Shown: positions 43,821-56,008, numbered from the stretch's first letter. The stretch: DNA of 64,000 nt from Pleurostoma richardsiae (GCA_030052745.1 JANBVO010000028.1:372001-436000), one strand, 5' to 3'. The notes: generated by a model from the letters alone, not told the origin. Program-made: numbers and translations.

Positions 43821-44110
43821 ATGGCTTTCGTGTGGTGTGGTGGCTGTTATAGACAAAGGATGGCGATAATCGTCAATGGTGCAGACAATAGAGATAGGAC
43901 TTTCGATAGTCCGCATTCGGTGTTGCGATGCTGTGCAGACAAAGGGGCACCTTTATGTCAGACCGGTATTACAACTGCCTCTAGCCCCTGACAATGTCCT
44001 TAACTTGCTATGCAAAGGGAAGGTGGTTACCCTTGCGTGATTGTATAATAGCATCAGATCTCGTAGATATCTATTTGATCAATTAGATACCCTCCACCAA
44101 ATCGACGCCA
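43821..44110. other. Short intergenic spacer
   Basis: 290 bp, AT-richer than its neighbours, without features I can support. Confidence 0.55.
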
Positions 44111-45590
44111 ATGGGACGTATGGCTGGATCAATGCCAAAGGCATGGGATAGGGACGAGCTCATCCGTTGCGGCGCTATTGGTGATACCTCCCTACCCCTG
44201 AATTCCACCGTATTCCGGTCCGCGAGCTTCTACTAACCGCGTACGTTGCAGAGACCGGCCACAAGTTCAGGCTCGACTTGCACGGCGAGATCCATCCGAT
44301 CTTTCGCAACTGGGTCATCGGAAGCTCCGACCGCTCAGATCTCCTCGCAGAACTCCAGCAGCCCCTTCTGCTAGTTAGCCGTATACTTGAGGCAGTCGGC
44401 TATCAATGGCTCTCTAGCTTCTTCCCAGACGAAGGCCATAGCGCCCGAGGACACTGCGAGGCCCCTCGAAAGTTACTCGGAACCTCTTGCCTGCACAGCG
44501 CAGCCGAGACAGTTGCGAAAGACGCTAGCTCGGACGGGGCTCTCGAGAGTGCGCGCCTAGAGCTCTCCTCAGCACTGCCTCGCTGCATCGTATGGCAGCT
44601 CGACGCCGACATGTTCCGCGAGAGAGGGTGGGTGGGATACACGGCCCGACATCCCAGGACAGGGACCGGTTTCCAGGGGCTGGACGCGCCAGAGACCATC
44701 GAGAAGTGGGACGGGCTCGCGCACATGATCAATGCGAAGTATCGCTCTCTGACGGTCATGGTCATGCAGGAATATCCTGCGCGGCTGCGGGAGCTTCGAC
44801 GCTTCGGACTGGAGGACACAGAGGAGTACGTCTTCACGGCATTCATGGCGGCCGTAACGGTACTACATGAGTGAGTGATTTAGTTGGCATGACCTTAGTC
44901 GTTAGGTCTAAGGGCTGACATCTCTGAAAGGCTCGGGCATGTCGCATTCTGGAAGGACTTCTCAGCCCTGAACCCGCGGATGGGGGAACCATACCACGGG
45001 AACGATCTCGAGATGGAGCTGGGGGATAGCTTCGTCGCTCGCATCTTCGGCGGCTGGGTGCCGTTTCCGGTATTGGACGCGGACAGCTTTCGTCGCTGCC
45101 CCTCGTTCAGGGACGGGCTAGCTTGGAGGCAGCACCTCACGCTCGAACATGGTGTCCGTCCCCTTTTTCGAGCGCATTACTCGATCCGAGCTGCTCAGTA
45201 AGCATAAATGGTCCGAGTCATGCCATTTAAACTGACGATAGGAGAAGTATTGCTAGGCTTTTCAGCAACAAGGCCTGGAAGACGAGCACCCCTGAAGCAT
45301 TGCTTCGACCAGCGGCACTTGCCTATCCTTCTAAAGCGTATCTCTTCGCGGACGTGGACGTAGACGTGACGGAAGAGGGGATCCACGCAACCGCAGCCCT
45401 GCCAGACTTTGAGACTCTGGATGGGATGCGGGTGTGGAAGCGCAGACCTGGTGCTGATTTTCGCATAGTAGGCTGCAATGGTGGCTTGCCTGTTGCTCGT
45501 AGAGTGGGAGAAGCATCGTCAGTGACAGGCAGTGAGCACGACACCCAAGAGCCGCGCGGTGTCCAGGCAGTAACAAGAGGAAGATATTAG
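44111..45590 (+). CDS. Uncharacterised protein with an HELGH zinc-protease-like motif
   Basis: Four exons: 44111-44180, 44252-44870, 44931-45197, 45242-45590; 434 residues. I do not recognise a named family. The helix AFMAAVTVLHELGHVAFW contains HELGH (His229, Glu230, His233), the HExxH zinc-ligand motif of zincin metallopeptidases. A later block, NDLEMELGDSFVARIFGGW (about 255-273), could supply a third Glu ligand on a following helix, as in gluzincins. There is no signal peptide, so it would be intracellular. The second intron lies inside the codon for Glu230. The first donor is the weaker GTGATA, but a CTACTAAC branch site supports it. The last 60 residues look disordered. It could be an active peptidase, an inactive relative, or a chance motif. 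The gene structure is well supported by frame continuity. Confidence 0.62.
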
Positions 45591-46024
45591 GACCTGACGA
45601 AACTTTGTGCAGGCAGCAGCCGATCGTAGAGGAAGTCGATGGGTGGAGAGACGGGCACGACGGTGAAGGGAGACCAGACGTTGACAGCATGCACTGCTGC
45701 GTTTTTCGTCTCAACTCTCAACGTCCCCTCTTAGGTCAAAAAAGGAGCAAAACTGGCACGGGACAGGACCATCAGAACCACGCAGTGCCGCATACTGACT
45801 GCATCGATCTCAACTCTGCACAGTGTGGCCCCCCATGAGGAATAACTAACCGTTTTCCGGTCGCCCACAGGCGACTCTTTTTGGTCTCCCGTTCAAGTTC
45901 AGCCTGAACCACAACCTTTTTATTTTCTCTTTGCTTGCAGTACAGAATACTGTCCCTTTTTTGTCTTCTCTAGAATCGTTCAAAAAGATGATTATGCCTT
46001 GCTTCCTACATGCCTCGCTTTCAA

Positions 46025-46057
46025 CTCGCGTACACGCGAGCCTGCGAGCTATATAAG
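46025..46057 (+). promoter_or_regulatory. Orphan TATA box next to a hairpin
   Basis: CTCGCG-TACA-CGCGAG (46025-46040) forms a perfect 6-bp stem with a 4-nt loop. Ten bases later comes TATATAAG (46050-46057). No convincing plus-strand coding frame starts in the next several hundred bases. Confidence 0.4.
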
Positions 46058-48998
46058 AGCAGCGGCCGCCACTGGACGGCTAGGCCCTTGGTCAAGATCT
46101 CCAGAACTAGACGGAAACCACGTCAGGTAGCTAGCTGCTCGATAGTCACCTCCTTGACAGGACGCTATCATAGCTGCAATCATCACGACAGTGAGACAAG
46201 CGGCCAACCAACCCAGATACTAGGGGAAGAAGGTACGTCGCACCGGATGTATCCTTGGACAAGATAGGGTTTTGAAATGTGTGCATGTTTCCGTGAGACA
46301 GCATGACCGGTTCCATACGAACAGGAATACGCAGCCAAGCCCGCCATCTGCCGGGTGGTTATCTCGCCTCCGTCTTGAACAGCTACGATACATCTGCAGG
46401 CTCGTAGCAACGCACCGAGAGGCCGCGGTAATTGGGAGTTTGTTCGCATGAAATAAGACCTATGCCGTTTTGACATGACAGCCAGAACTGTCAGGATAGG
46501 GAAAAAGAGAGACCTCGAGACAAGAAGGTAACGAGCCAGGAAAGCAAGATAAAGCCGTGAAGGACCACTGAGAGCCAATGACATCGAGACTATGGCCCGC
46601 AGAGATATGGGCTATCAGCGCCAGGATGGACGATAGGGGAATGGAGCCTCGGAATTCACGGGACAGCCCGACTCCTAACATTGTTGTGATGCCCTCACCT
46701 TCTGACAGGCTCTGACCGAGAGTTCGCAATCCCGGCGTCGAGCATCCTCGCCACTCACGCCGCGGGCAAGACGCACGATAGATGCGCGAGCCCTACCATC
46801 GTACAGCACGCAGTGCCGTTAATTCCGATCTCTAGCCTCAGATCTGGAAGGCCAGGCGCGCGGCGTGTCCTCGTGGTCGCGGTAGTGGGAGGGACCCCCA
46901 CGGCAACCCCAACTTCGGCCCCAGAAAACGGGTGCTACTGCAAGGGTCTCTCAGCCGCCTCCAGACGTCAACTGTACGAGGACATATGACGCTATGTCAA
47001 ATGTTAAACGGACGTCGAGCGATGTCTCTGCGTAAGGTAGTGGCACAGAAAGATCGAGCACCGAGCGAGGAGTTGATGGCGATGAAGTCTGAGCATAGTT
47101 CATGGCCACTGGCAGTGCCTCAGGCCGAAACAGGCTCGGTAAAGACGGGGGTGAGTCCTCCGAGAGCTGTGTCGTTGGGCACCGCTTGAGCTTGGGAGAC
47201 TCGAAGGAGGTAGCCAGTGCGAACCAATTCAAGCTTGCAAGCGCCAGGGGACTGTCGGGCCGGATCGTATCGCGAGCTGCGAGGATTTCGAGTGCGGTAT
47301 GTTCATTAGCGGTTAGAAACATGTGCTTTTCTCAACAAGCTGCATGCAGAACGTGCATTGCATCGCATACGTCTGGTTCGTGATGGAGGGGCGGGGAACA
47401 ACCGGGCAGGCCATGGACGAGAGCGCAGAGGTGGAAGATAAGAATGCAAGATAGCGAAAACTTCAACGCTCCACTAGATGATTGAGCAGCTGTCTGAGCG
47501 GCGGGTCGCTGTTATCTCGCATCGCCAGTGAAAGCATGCCATCTGTGCTAAGTTTCGTACGACTGGCCGGCATCTCACGTCTTGATAGCCCAGGTCGATC
47601 GGACTCGCTGGTCTGGGAAGCCAGCGAGCATAGTGCATTCATCCTGCAAGGCATTACACTGTGAGACGGGCGGGGACGGAAATTTGTGGCTTCGGCCAGG
47701 TTTGCACTCCATCAATAGTCCTCGAGCTGGGGGGGAGGAAAGCGGTAAAGGCTCTAGAGCCGCCGACGCCATGCAGGCCACATATGCTGTACTGCACTGC
47801 ACTGTACGTACAGTACGCTATGCGTCGTGCGCACGATCTGTGATGCGATGCAGCAATGCAGCACTTCCGTTGTCGGCGTTCCCGTGCGTGGCCCAAGGAG
47901 CGTGGCCCAGGACATTGTACTGTCAAAGGGGCACAAACAAGTGATATTTATTCTCTCAGTGACTCGGCCGAACGCCCCAGTTTCGAGGCTTCCAGGTAAT
48001 CAGTCCGCCAGCGGCACTTCGTTTAGTCTGTTTAGCGTGGTGGAGATGCCTCGCGAGCTGAGAGAGCCGGTGCAGAAGAAGTCTTTGCTCCTCCACTTTG
48101 CCTTGAGAGTCGGGGATCTCGAGAGTCAGTGGTCATCGAGGGCGGCCAAGAGGGAAAAAGAGAGACGAGGGGCGGCAGCGGTGGTAGCGGCGGGTGGTGG
48201 ATGGTGCTAGAAACGACTCGGGGAGACTTGACCGAGTGAAGAGCAACTGTGACGACGTTCTTTTCTCGTAATACAGTCTGGAGGACCTCCTTTCAGACTG
48301 TACGTTATCCAGGCCTTCCCCACAATCTTGCAGCACGCCGCGATCCCCTGTCAATCCGTGCCATCCCTGCTCATCTGCCGGGGATGAAAAGCGCCGTCAC
48401 AAAGTGCAGATTCGAAACGTCCCGCAAATGAATGGGAAGCCCATCCGGACGACTCAGCAACGGTACCTTATCGAGCAAATACCAACGTACGACGGGAATC
48501 GTGAAGTGACACAGAGCGCCACAAACGCCCGTGTGCCGTGTTGTTAACCATGGACCGGTCCAGATTATCCAAACACCGCATTTCATATTGATATGTCTTC
48601 GCCACCAACTGGCTGAGTACGTATGACCTAGGCATACGGAGTGAAGGGGGATGAGAGGAGAGTCCAAAGATATTCGGTGAGGGATTGCAGAGGTTCAGGA
48701 GCCATCGTCGATCAGATGTTATACGTGCGGTGAAGAGAAATATGCAGTAATGACCGTCCATCTGCGGTGCTGGATGTCCGGAAGAGGATGGCTAGCTGTC
48801 CGGGAACCGGCATCAGAACCTGCTCACCGAAACAGTGCGAGTGAGTAAACTGTAAGGAGTCGAGGGTCTCCTCCATCTTCCGTGCTGCTTGTCTGGTATC
48901 CAACTGTCCGAGGTAGGAAATGGTTGAAACGTCAAATGATGTAGGTTTGTATTGACGTGTTTGTTACGGCGCAGAACGGCACGTTTGTGCCTGTCAAC

Positions 48999-49034
48999 TG
49001 TCTCTGTCACTGTCTCTGTCTCTGTCTCTGTCTA
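48999..49034. repeat. TCTGTC microsatellite
   Basis: Repeated TGTCTC/TCTGTC hexamers, interrupted once by CAC, about 500 bp before the MFS start codon. Confidence 0.8.
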
Positions 49035-49537
49035 TCGTTGCTTCCTTCGGTCGTGCATCTGCAGCAGCTCCACTTTGTCTCCCGAACAAGCGCCCGCCTC
49101 TCGCCTCTTTTCCCCGATCTCGACCGGGACTGAGTCGAGTTGGTACTGTGTAAACCGCCCGTCGGCACACACGGTCTACCGTCTTTTATTTCTTCATTTT
49201 CCTTCCTGGCGGGCGATGCACATGTAAATATTTACCCTCCGGCTCCTGTCCGAACAGTTCGACCCGTTCCCACCCTGCAATCAATCTCGGTTCTCCTCCT
49301 GCACCTCTCTGGCCACATCGTTCCCTCCTCCTCTTCCTCATCCACCTATCTTGGGCATATTCCGTCTGCCTCTGCATAAATACGCCGCTGCCCTCCTCCT
49401 TCATCACGCAGGCATTGAGGATCCCGGCATACTCTGCCGGAAACCTCATGCGACATCCACACTTGACCTTGTGCTCCCGTCCATCAGCCAAGTGTTGCGT
49501 GTCCGTAGTCGTAAGACTTTGACCATCTACAAGAACA

Positions 49538-51396
49538 ATGTCCCTAACCAAGCAAAGAAGATGTTCTCGTGACCCCGATGACTTCCCTACCGTCCAACTT
49601 TTTCTTCTTGGTATGTCTTGCCTCCCGCCCTCTTCTTGCTGCTGCAGCTGCAGCTGCAGCTGCTGTACGAGGAAGTTTGCTGGTTCTGCCGACAACCGAC
49701 TGCCGCATACCAGCATCTCGTCGGAGCTCGTGGCTAACATCTTTTCAGCTATCGTCCGTCTCGCCGAGCCTATTGCGCTCACCTCTATCTTTCCCTATGC
49801 CTGGGCTCTCGTCAAGCGGTTTCAGGTTGGGAAAGCCGAGGATGCCTCGTTCTACGCTGGTCTCCTCATCTCCTCTTTCTCCCTGGCGGAGGCCCTGACC
49901 GGCATGTACTGGGGCGGGCTTTCAGACAGAATCGGTCGGAAACCTGTGCTTCTGATAGGATGCCTGGGCACGATGTTTTCCATGGTCGTAGTTGGTTTCG
50001 CCACCAACATCTGGGTCGCATTGATCGGAAGGGCCGTCGGCGGTCTTCTCAACGGGAACATCGGCGTCATCCAGACAATGGTTGGCGAGCTGGTCACGAA
50101 GCCAGAACATGAACGTGAGTGCCTCCTCGCCTGGCTTTGATTTGAGATACCTAACAGCAGTGCAAACTCGTTGTTCTCTCAGCGAGTGGGCCGTTCTGTT
50201 GTGGTTTCATACTTTACACTTAATCTCTTCCGTATCTCGGCATTGTCTGTGGCAAATGTATGCTGACGTTCACAGCGCGCGCGTATTCTATCATGCCGTT
50301 TGTATGGAGCTTTGGAGCCATCATTGGACCTATGATAGGGGGGACGACGGCAGATCCTCATGCCTCCTTCCCCCGTCTATTTCCCGAAGGTAGCCTTTTT
50401 GAGAGACTCCCCTACCTTCTGCCAAACCTTATCTGTGCCGGCATTTTGTTGGTCAGCATCGTGCTGGGCTATTTCCTCCTAGAGGAGACACATCCGGACA
50501 TGCAGCCGCGAGTACTCCTCCCAGATGACACGTATGTGTCCGAAGAGACGCCTCTTATGGAGACTTCTGATGCTCTCAAGCGCCCAGCTATTGATTTGCG
50601 CGCAGAGACTTACGGGACTATGAGAAGCCGGAATGGCGAGTTTGCCAGGACCCTAAAGGAAGTAGAGAAGCCGCCCGTCTACAACATTTTCTGCAAGCGA
50701 ATCATGGCAATAATCCTTGCACTCTCCATCTTCACCTACCACTCGATGACTTACGATCATCTTCTGCCGATATTCCTCGAGGATGACCGAACGCCCACCC
50801 ATGCCTTCGCCTCTGGATTCCTCCCACTCTCGGGCTTGTTCTACTCTCCAGGAGGCCTGGGCCTCTCTGTCCGCGCCGTCGGCATGATTATGGCTGTCAA
50901 TGGCATCATTGCCCTCTTCATCCAAGCTGTTGTGTTCCCGATCGCTGCCGAAAGAATCGGCGTGTTCAGACTCTTCATCATCGTCACAGTTCTGCACCCC
51001 ATCGCCTATGTGTTGGTTCCGGGCCTGCTGTACGTCCCGGACTCACTTCTCTATCCGGCCATCTACTTTTGCCTGGCTGTCCGCAACATCTTCTCCATAA
51101 TCGTCTACCCATTACTACTTATCCTGATCAAAGAGGCCACGCCAAGCTCCTCCATCCTCGGCAAGGTGAATGGAATGGCAGCCAGTGCGGGTGCCGCTTG
51201 CCGCATGGTAGCCCCGCCGATTGCGGGATATCTCTACACCATCGGCAGCAAGATGGACTGTACAGCACTAGCCTGGTATGGAAGTGCCTTTGTCGCCGTT
51301 CTGGGAGCTATCCAGTGCTTCTCTATCAAACGTGAAAAGGCAGAAGACCGATCTTCAGGAGAGACCGCGGAGTCCACAGAAGATTCGAGGGAATAG
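49538..51396 (+). CDS. Major facilitator superfamily transporter (ZIFL/YCR023C-like)
   Basis: Three exons: 49538-49610, 49749-50114, 50276-51396; 519 residues. The loop 2-3 motif A is WGGLSDRIGRKPVLL (about residues 75-89), followed by IGRAVGGLLNGNIGVIQTMVGE (motif B/C region), the drug:H+ antiporter type. About 12 membrane spans can be counted in two bundles, separated by a charged central loop (about 215-295). The opening RLAEPIALTSIFPY and the AYSIMPFVWSFGAIIGPMIGG block resemble the plant ZIFL and yeast YCR023C group, whose members export small organic molecules or zinc chelators across vacuolar or plasma membrane. Substrate not predictable. The first exon is short (24 codons) and joined by GTATGT...TTTCAG. 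Confidence 0.88.
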
Positions 51397-52266
51397 GACA
51401 AGTGGACTCACTCCTTCAAAGAATGAGGGTTGAACGACACACGGCCGGCCCAGGAGTGATGATACTGAAGAGACTAATGGTTCAAGGGAGAGGGATTCAA
51501 GCCTTGATTTGACGGAAATTTTTTAAAAAAAAACGCGAGTCTTGGGTTCCGTAATAGAGGTCCAGAGAGCAAAAAATGCTCGTATACCGCAGAAGACATG
51601 TCGAAGGGGGGGAGAGGCGTTTGGGGATTGCATTTAAGGCTGGGGTCTCATAAGGGAATGTTGCTTGTGCCTTGGGCTTCTGCAATGACAGATCAGGGGC
51701 GGATCAGTAAACTCCGAGGAGGTGCATTTGTCGGCTGGTCCTGCCGCCTCAGCTCGAGGGTGATATAGAAAGAATAGACGAACTTGACAAGTAAAATCAG
51801 TCTTTCCTGAAGGAGCCCTTGGGCCTCAAATGCCTCTGGATGATGTGCCTTGGTGGCGTCCAGTGCCTGTCTGGTTAAGGTGGCACGTGGTGTAATTAAG
51901 AGCTTTGCCTACCAAGGGCCATATAAAATACGATGTTCTCTCTATTTGCACCAGGAAATGCTGTTTATCTTGAATTAAATGGGGCAAACACTCTGCTTAG
52001 TGAAGGCGCTACTGAATAAATTCAACGTCGAACCTCGATGGGATTGGCTCGTCCGACGAGTGCGCTGGAACTTTCTTGAACAGCAAATTTCGGCGAGTTA
52101 TTGATATTGAGGTGCACATCGTAGGCACAGTATATTTCTTTGGGCAGCTGGACTCCCCTTGAATCTGATATACGACTAGAGTCCGAAAACTACTAAGTCG
52201 ACTAGGCGTGAGGTCGAAAGTGAGGATTTGAGCTGCAGGAGCGAGTCTCTAGGTCGGCTGCCCACC
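51397..52266. other. Intergenic spacer, MFS 3' end to cns1 promoter
   Basis: 0.87 kb, with an A9 tract near 51526-51534. No gene supported. Confidence 0.6.
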
Positions 52267-53487
52267 ATGCACATTCAGGAGATCATCGACAACGCAGGGA
52301 GTCTCAAGCTCTCAGATGACAAGAAGGCCCAAGATGGAGGAGACTCAGAGGCCCTCCCGTTCATCCCGGAGCTGCCGCCACAGCTCGCTCTAAACAGCGG
52401 CAAGACCGCCGAGGAGATCATGGCGGACCTCAACAAGTCGCCCCTGTTCATGACGGAGCTGGAGGAGAACGACGACGTGGCCGCCCTGCAGGCGCTCGCG
52501 TACGAGGGCACACCGCTGGAGAACAGCTCCGACTTCAAGGAGCGGGGCAACGAGTGCTTCAGGGAGAAGCGCTGGGCGGACGCCAAGGAGTTTTACACCA
52601 AGGGCGTCCTCATCCTCATATCGGAGCAGCAGCGCCGCACCCTGGGGGAGCCGCCGCGGGAGGGTGACTCGGACGCCCCGGAGGAGGTGGCGGCGCAGCG
52701 GGCGGTCCTGGAGCAGCTGTACATCAACCGCGCCGCGTGCCACCTCGAGCTGCGCAACTACCGCTCCTGCTGGCTCGACTGCGGCGCCGCGCTGCGGCTC
52801 AACCCGCGGAACGTCAAGGCGTACTACCGCAGCGGCAAGGCGCTGCTGGCGGTCGGGCGGATCGAGGAGGCCGACGACGCCTGCGCGCGGGGGCTGGCGG
52901 TCGACGAGAAGAACGGGGCGCTCAGGGCGCTGGCGCGGGACATCATCGCCGAGTCGGAGAAGGCGGCGGCGCGCGCGAAGGTGGAGGGTGCGCGGCTGGC
53001 GAAGGAGAAGCGGCGGGCGGTGCTGCTCAAGGCGGCGCTCAAGGCGCGGGGGATCCGCACGCGCAGGACGGAGCAGCCGCCGGAGATGGAGGACGCCAAG
53101 ACGCAGCTGGTGCCGGACCCGGACGACCCGACGAGCTCGCTGAGCTTCCCGGCGGTGCTGCTGTACCCGGCGCACCTGCAGTCGGACTTTATCAAGTCGT
53201 TCAACGAGACAGAGAGCCTGGAGCAGCACCTCGGGTACATTTTCCCGCTGCCGTGGGACGAGGCGGGGGAGTACTCGACGAGCGGCGTGGAGTGCTACAT
53301 GGAGACGGTCACGGGCGGGCTGGTAAAGGTCGGCAAGAAGGTGCCACTGCTGAAGGTGCTGTCGACCGGTAATGTGGAGGTGCTAGATGAGGTGGTGAGG
53401 ATCTTTGTGGTGCCTAGGGCGAAGGCGGAGGCGTGGGTGAAGGAGTTCAAGGCAAAGAAGGCAGCGGAGAAGAATGAGAAGCCGTGA
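52267..53487 (+). CDS. cns1: Cns1/TTC4-type TPR co-chaperone of Hsp90
   Basis: Intronless, 406 residues from ATG 52267; the frame is open further upstream only from a TTG at 52228. Three TPR units lie at about 85-205: one beginning FKERGNECFREKRW, one beginning LYINRAACHLEL, and one beginning VKAYYRSGKALLAVG, the arrangement that clamps the C-terminal EEVD of Hsp90/Hsp70. A charged helix (about 230-275) leads into the C-terminal wheel domain (about 285-390), with LSFPAVLLYPAHLQSDFIKSF and VPLLKVLSTGNVEVLDE typical of Cns1/TTC4. In yeast, Cns1 is essential, binds Hsp90 and supports translation elongation factor eEF2. The coding region is strikingly GC-rich between 52600 and 53150. Confidence 0.92.
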   Translation: MHIQEIIDNAGSLKLSDDKKAQDGGDSEALPFIPELPPQLALNSGKTAEEIMADLNKSPLFMTELEENDDVAALQALAYEGTPLENSSDFKERGNECFREKRWADAKEFYTKGVLILISEQQRRTLGEPPREGDSDAPEEVAAQRAVLEQLYINRAACHLELRNYRSCWLDCGAALRLNPRNVKAYYRSGKALLAVGRIEEADDACARGLAVDEKNGALRALARDIIAESEKAAARAKVEGARLAKEKRRAVLLKAALKARGIRTRRTEQPPEMEDAKTQLVPDPDDPTSSLSFPAVLLYPAHLQSDFIKSFNETESLEQHLGYIFPLPWDEAGEYSTSGVECYMETVTGGLVKVGKKVPLLKVLSTGNVEVLDEVVRIFVVPRAKAEAWVKEFKAKKAAEKNEKP

Positions 53488-53848
53488 TGATACCAGTGAA
53501 CAAATAAAGAGTCTTTTTTACATCTTCCAGATGGTACAGTACCATTGAGTCGGATGGCCCCGGCGAAGGAATGGCTACGGAATAGTACGCGGGATGTCTT
53601 CTGTCAGGAGAAGCAAAGTGCATTGTATTCAATTTGCCTTACCCATCATGATAACCTGAACCCAGTATGAGTGGACCCCAGCCATGTAAACCCCCGAAAT
53701 TAGAGAGACTATGTGATACTTAACATGGTACGGAGATCCTCGCCCTGACCACCTCGTCAATAACGACCGCCCAACCTACGCAAATCATGCCCGAGATATC
53801 CTCCACCGCTCCGCGCACATCATTCTCGGATGCCGCAGCTAACGACCA
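53488..53848. other. Convergent 3' spacer, cns1 / APSES gene
   Basis: 361 bp between converging stop codons. No features seen beyond an AATAAA-type word just after the cns1 stop (CAAATAAAGAG near 53500-53510), plausibly part of its 3'-end signal. Confidence 0.5.
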
Positions 53849-55785
53849 TTACATCGAGGTCGCTCTTCGCCGCTTGCTCCTATGTGATGTCTCCTCCTGG
53901 CGAGGAGTTGTCGAGACAGACTCTGCCTCTTGCCACTTGGTTCCCCCAGGGCCACCTCCACCAGCGCCTTGGTCACTGTCCCTTGCCTCTCTCGCTTTGT
54001 CCCGCACGCTCAGGTGCATCAGCATCAGTGCGGCATTCTTCTCCGCCCCGCTCGTCGGGAGGCGCTCTCTCTTGAGCAGTCGTAGTCGGTGCTGGTCCTC
54101 CTCACGGGGCGAGGACGACGTCGCGGTCGTGGCAGGGCTGCCACCACTCTGGCTGCCATCGTACTCGTAGTCCTCCTCTACCTCTACGATCGCATCCTCT
54201 GCGGGGCGCTTGGCCGCCGCCCATGAGTGACCTTGACTCGATGGCAACGGCAGTGGGAGCGGAAGCGGCTGGCCGCGCTGCTGGTGCTGGCTGTGGTTAG
54301 AGGCGGCAGCAGGGCTGCTGTCTAGCCGTGGCACGGCGCTGAGCCACGGATTGGCCAGCGCACCCCCATGCAGGCTGTACGACGCTTCCGAGCGGAGCTG
54401 GAGCTGGTAACTGGCGCGGTTGGCGGCCACCCAGCCGGCGGACGAAGAGGAAGAAGATGACGAGGAAGACGAGGAGGAGGAGGAGGAGGAACAAGCGGAT
54501 GTAGGAGGTAGGGCGTCGCGCAGCGGCGGAATGCCCGAGAAGATGTACCGACCTCCACCGCTGCTGTTGTGGCCCCTGGGCAGGCCAACCCCGAGGCCTG
54601 CGTAGCCCAACTCGCCGCCCGAGTAGTAGTGTGCCTCGGCGTCCGTGTCGGTACCGTAGGCGCTGTCCAGTGCGTCAGCGCCGCGCTTGCGGCAGCGGAG
54701 GCGTGCCCAGTCGTGGTCGTAGTCGTGATCATAAGGGGACATGTGTCGTCCGGGGGCCGCCTTGTTCGACGAAGAGGTAGTGACGCCGACAGCCGCAGCC
54801 GAAGAGGCGTATATCCTCCGGAACAGCTCGGCCTCCCGCGTGCACTCGGCGACGATAGCCGGGTCGATGACCATGCGGGCGTGGTCGGGCGAGTCGGGGC
54901 CCACGCACTGGGAGGGGAAGCGTGGGCCGAAGATGGGGATCAGGGCACCGGCGATGTGCGCACAGAAGGTGGCGCAGACTGCTTTGGCGCATGCGTAGGG
55001 CATCCAGTAGCCTGTTTAGGGGTTGCGTGATGTTAGACATTGGGAGGAGCAGACAGTAATTCAAAAAGGGGGGAGGGAAAGCGGCTACTGACCCTGTGCC
55101 ATGATGGAGCCGCCCGTGATGCTGTGTGTAATGTCCCTGAGCCCGTGATTCATGTTGAGCATCTTCGCTGGTGTCGTCTGTCATTGTGTCAGTTTCTCCG
55201 GGAGCTTCTTGGAGGATGGTGGTTGGTGGTTTACCTTGGAGTATTTGCAGCACTTAAAAAAGGGGGTCATCCGCACGAGGCCGACGTTGTAGTCCCACAT
55301 CACGACATAATCACCGTCGTCTCCGGGAACTTTGAAGCTATATTGGAATACTTGATGAAGCATGTTAGTTGCAAACATTACAGGCCATGCGCTGGCAGCG
55401 GTATGTTGTCACCTTCGAAGCTTTCCCGGCCAGTCTTCTCGAAGAAGTCCTTCTTGCCGCTATTGTACGGTATGTGACGACAATTCTGTTGGATTCGCCC
55501 AAACGGGTATACCTGGAACCTTCCGACCTCACGGAGAGAGATCTCGTCGAGGTCCTCGAAGGACGGGAAATTGACAATGCCCTTGGCTTTGGATTTGCTG
55601 AGACCCGCGGACTCCTTGGCCATCTTTGCTTTGGAATTCAGGTGCCGATCCACCGCGAAGTTCGGATAGTCGTCTGTGGGGTAGGGAGGAGTTGCCGGCG
55701 ACGAGGAGGCTGGACTTGGGAGGAACCGGGCGGCCGGCGGCGGCCCAGGAGGTGCCGGATTAAGAAGAGAAGCCAGGGACAGCAT
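53849..55785 (-). CDS. APSES/KilA-N domain protein, Xbp1/RgdA-like
   Basis: Four minus-strand exons: 55785-55413, 55350-55235, 55177-55093, 55011-53849; 578 residues from the ATG at 55785. Residues about 85-215 form an APSES/KilA-N-type DNA-binding domain, including [35 protein letters not shown] and [19 protein letters not shown]. This sequence group is close to the fungal Xbp1/RgdA branch as I remember it, not StuA or Swi4. The rest is disordered with a long Ser tract (about 19 residues), acidic patches and a Lys/Arg end. Such factors regulate growth, stress and development. The frame stays open upstream to 56250, so a longer N-terminus cannot be excluded, but that part is not protein-like. 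All three introns interrupt the domain. A large divergent spacer separates it from top2. Confidence 0.85.
54444..54490. repeat. GAG/GAA trinucleotide tract coding for poly-Ser (minus strand)
   Basis: AGG/AAG/ACG-type triplets read as TCC/TCT/TCG (Ser) on the minus strand, giving about 19 consecutive Ser in the APSES protein. Confidence 0.85.
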
Positions 55786-56008
55786 AGCGGTGTAGACTGT
55801 GTGGAGATGTCTTGAACGGAGGTTGCAACTGCAGGCTGGAGAAAGGTCGGCCTGGTAGGAGCCGGCGATTGAGGTGACGGATAGTGGTGATGGCGACTCA
55901 GACAGCGCTTGCAGCTGGCAGAGCACCAGGGGAGACTGGGAGGAGGCCAAGTCCCTTTTTAATCGGCAAACAGGCAAAGCGAGCAGAGCACCCTCGCTGC
56001 CGATGGGA

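Larger units (their letters stand above)
45591..49537. other. Gene-poor 3.9-kb region
   Basis: No frame longer than 133 codons and none recognisable. It holds an orphan TATA-type element (46050-46057) next to a hairpin (46025-46040), a CTG/CAC-rich palindromic patch near 47800-47820 and a TCTGTC microsatellite (48999-49034). The last 500 bp are TC-rich, a likely long leader of the MFS gene. Small multi-exon or noncoding genes could be hidden here. Confidence 0.5.

Noticed and set aside
46951-47322. 123-codon minus-strand frame with a real ATG
   Set aside because: It is overlapped by plus-strand frames, has no recognisable motif and no supporting splice sites. I cannot separate it from chance.
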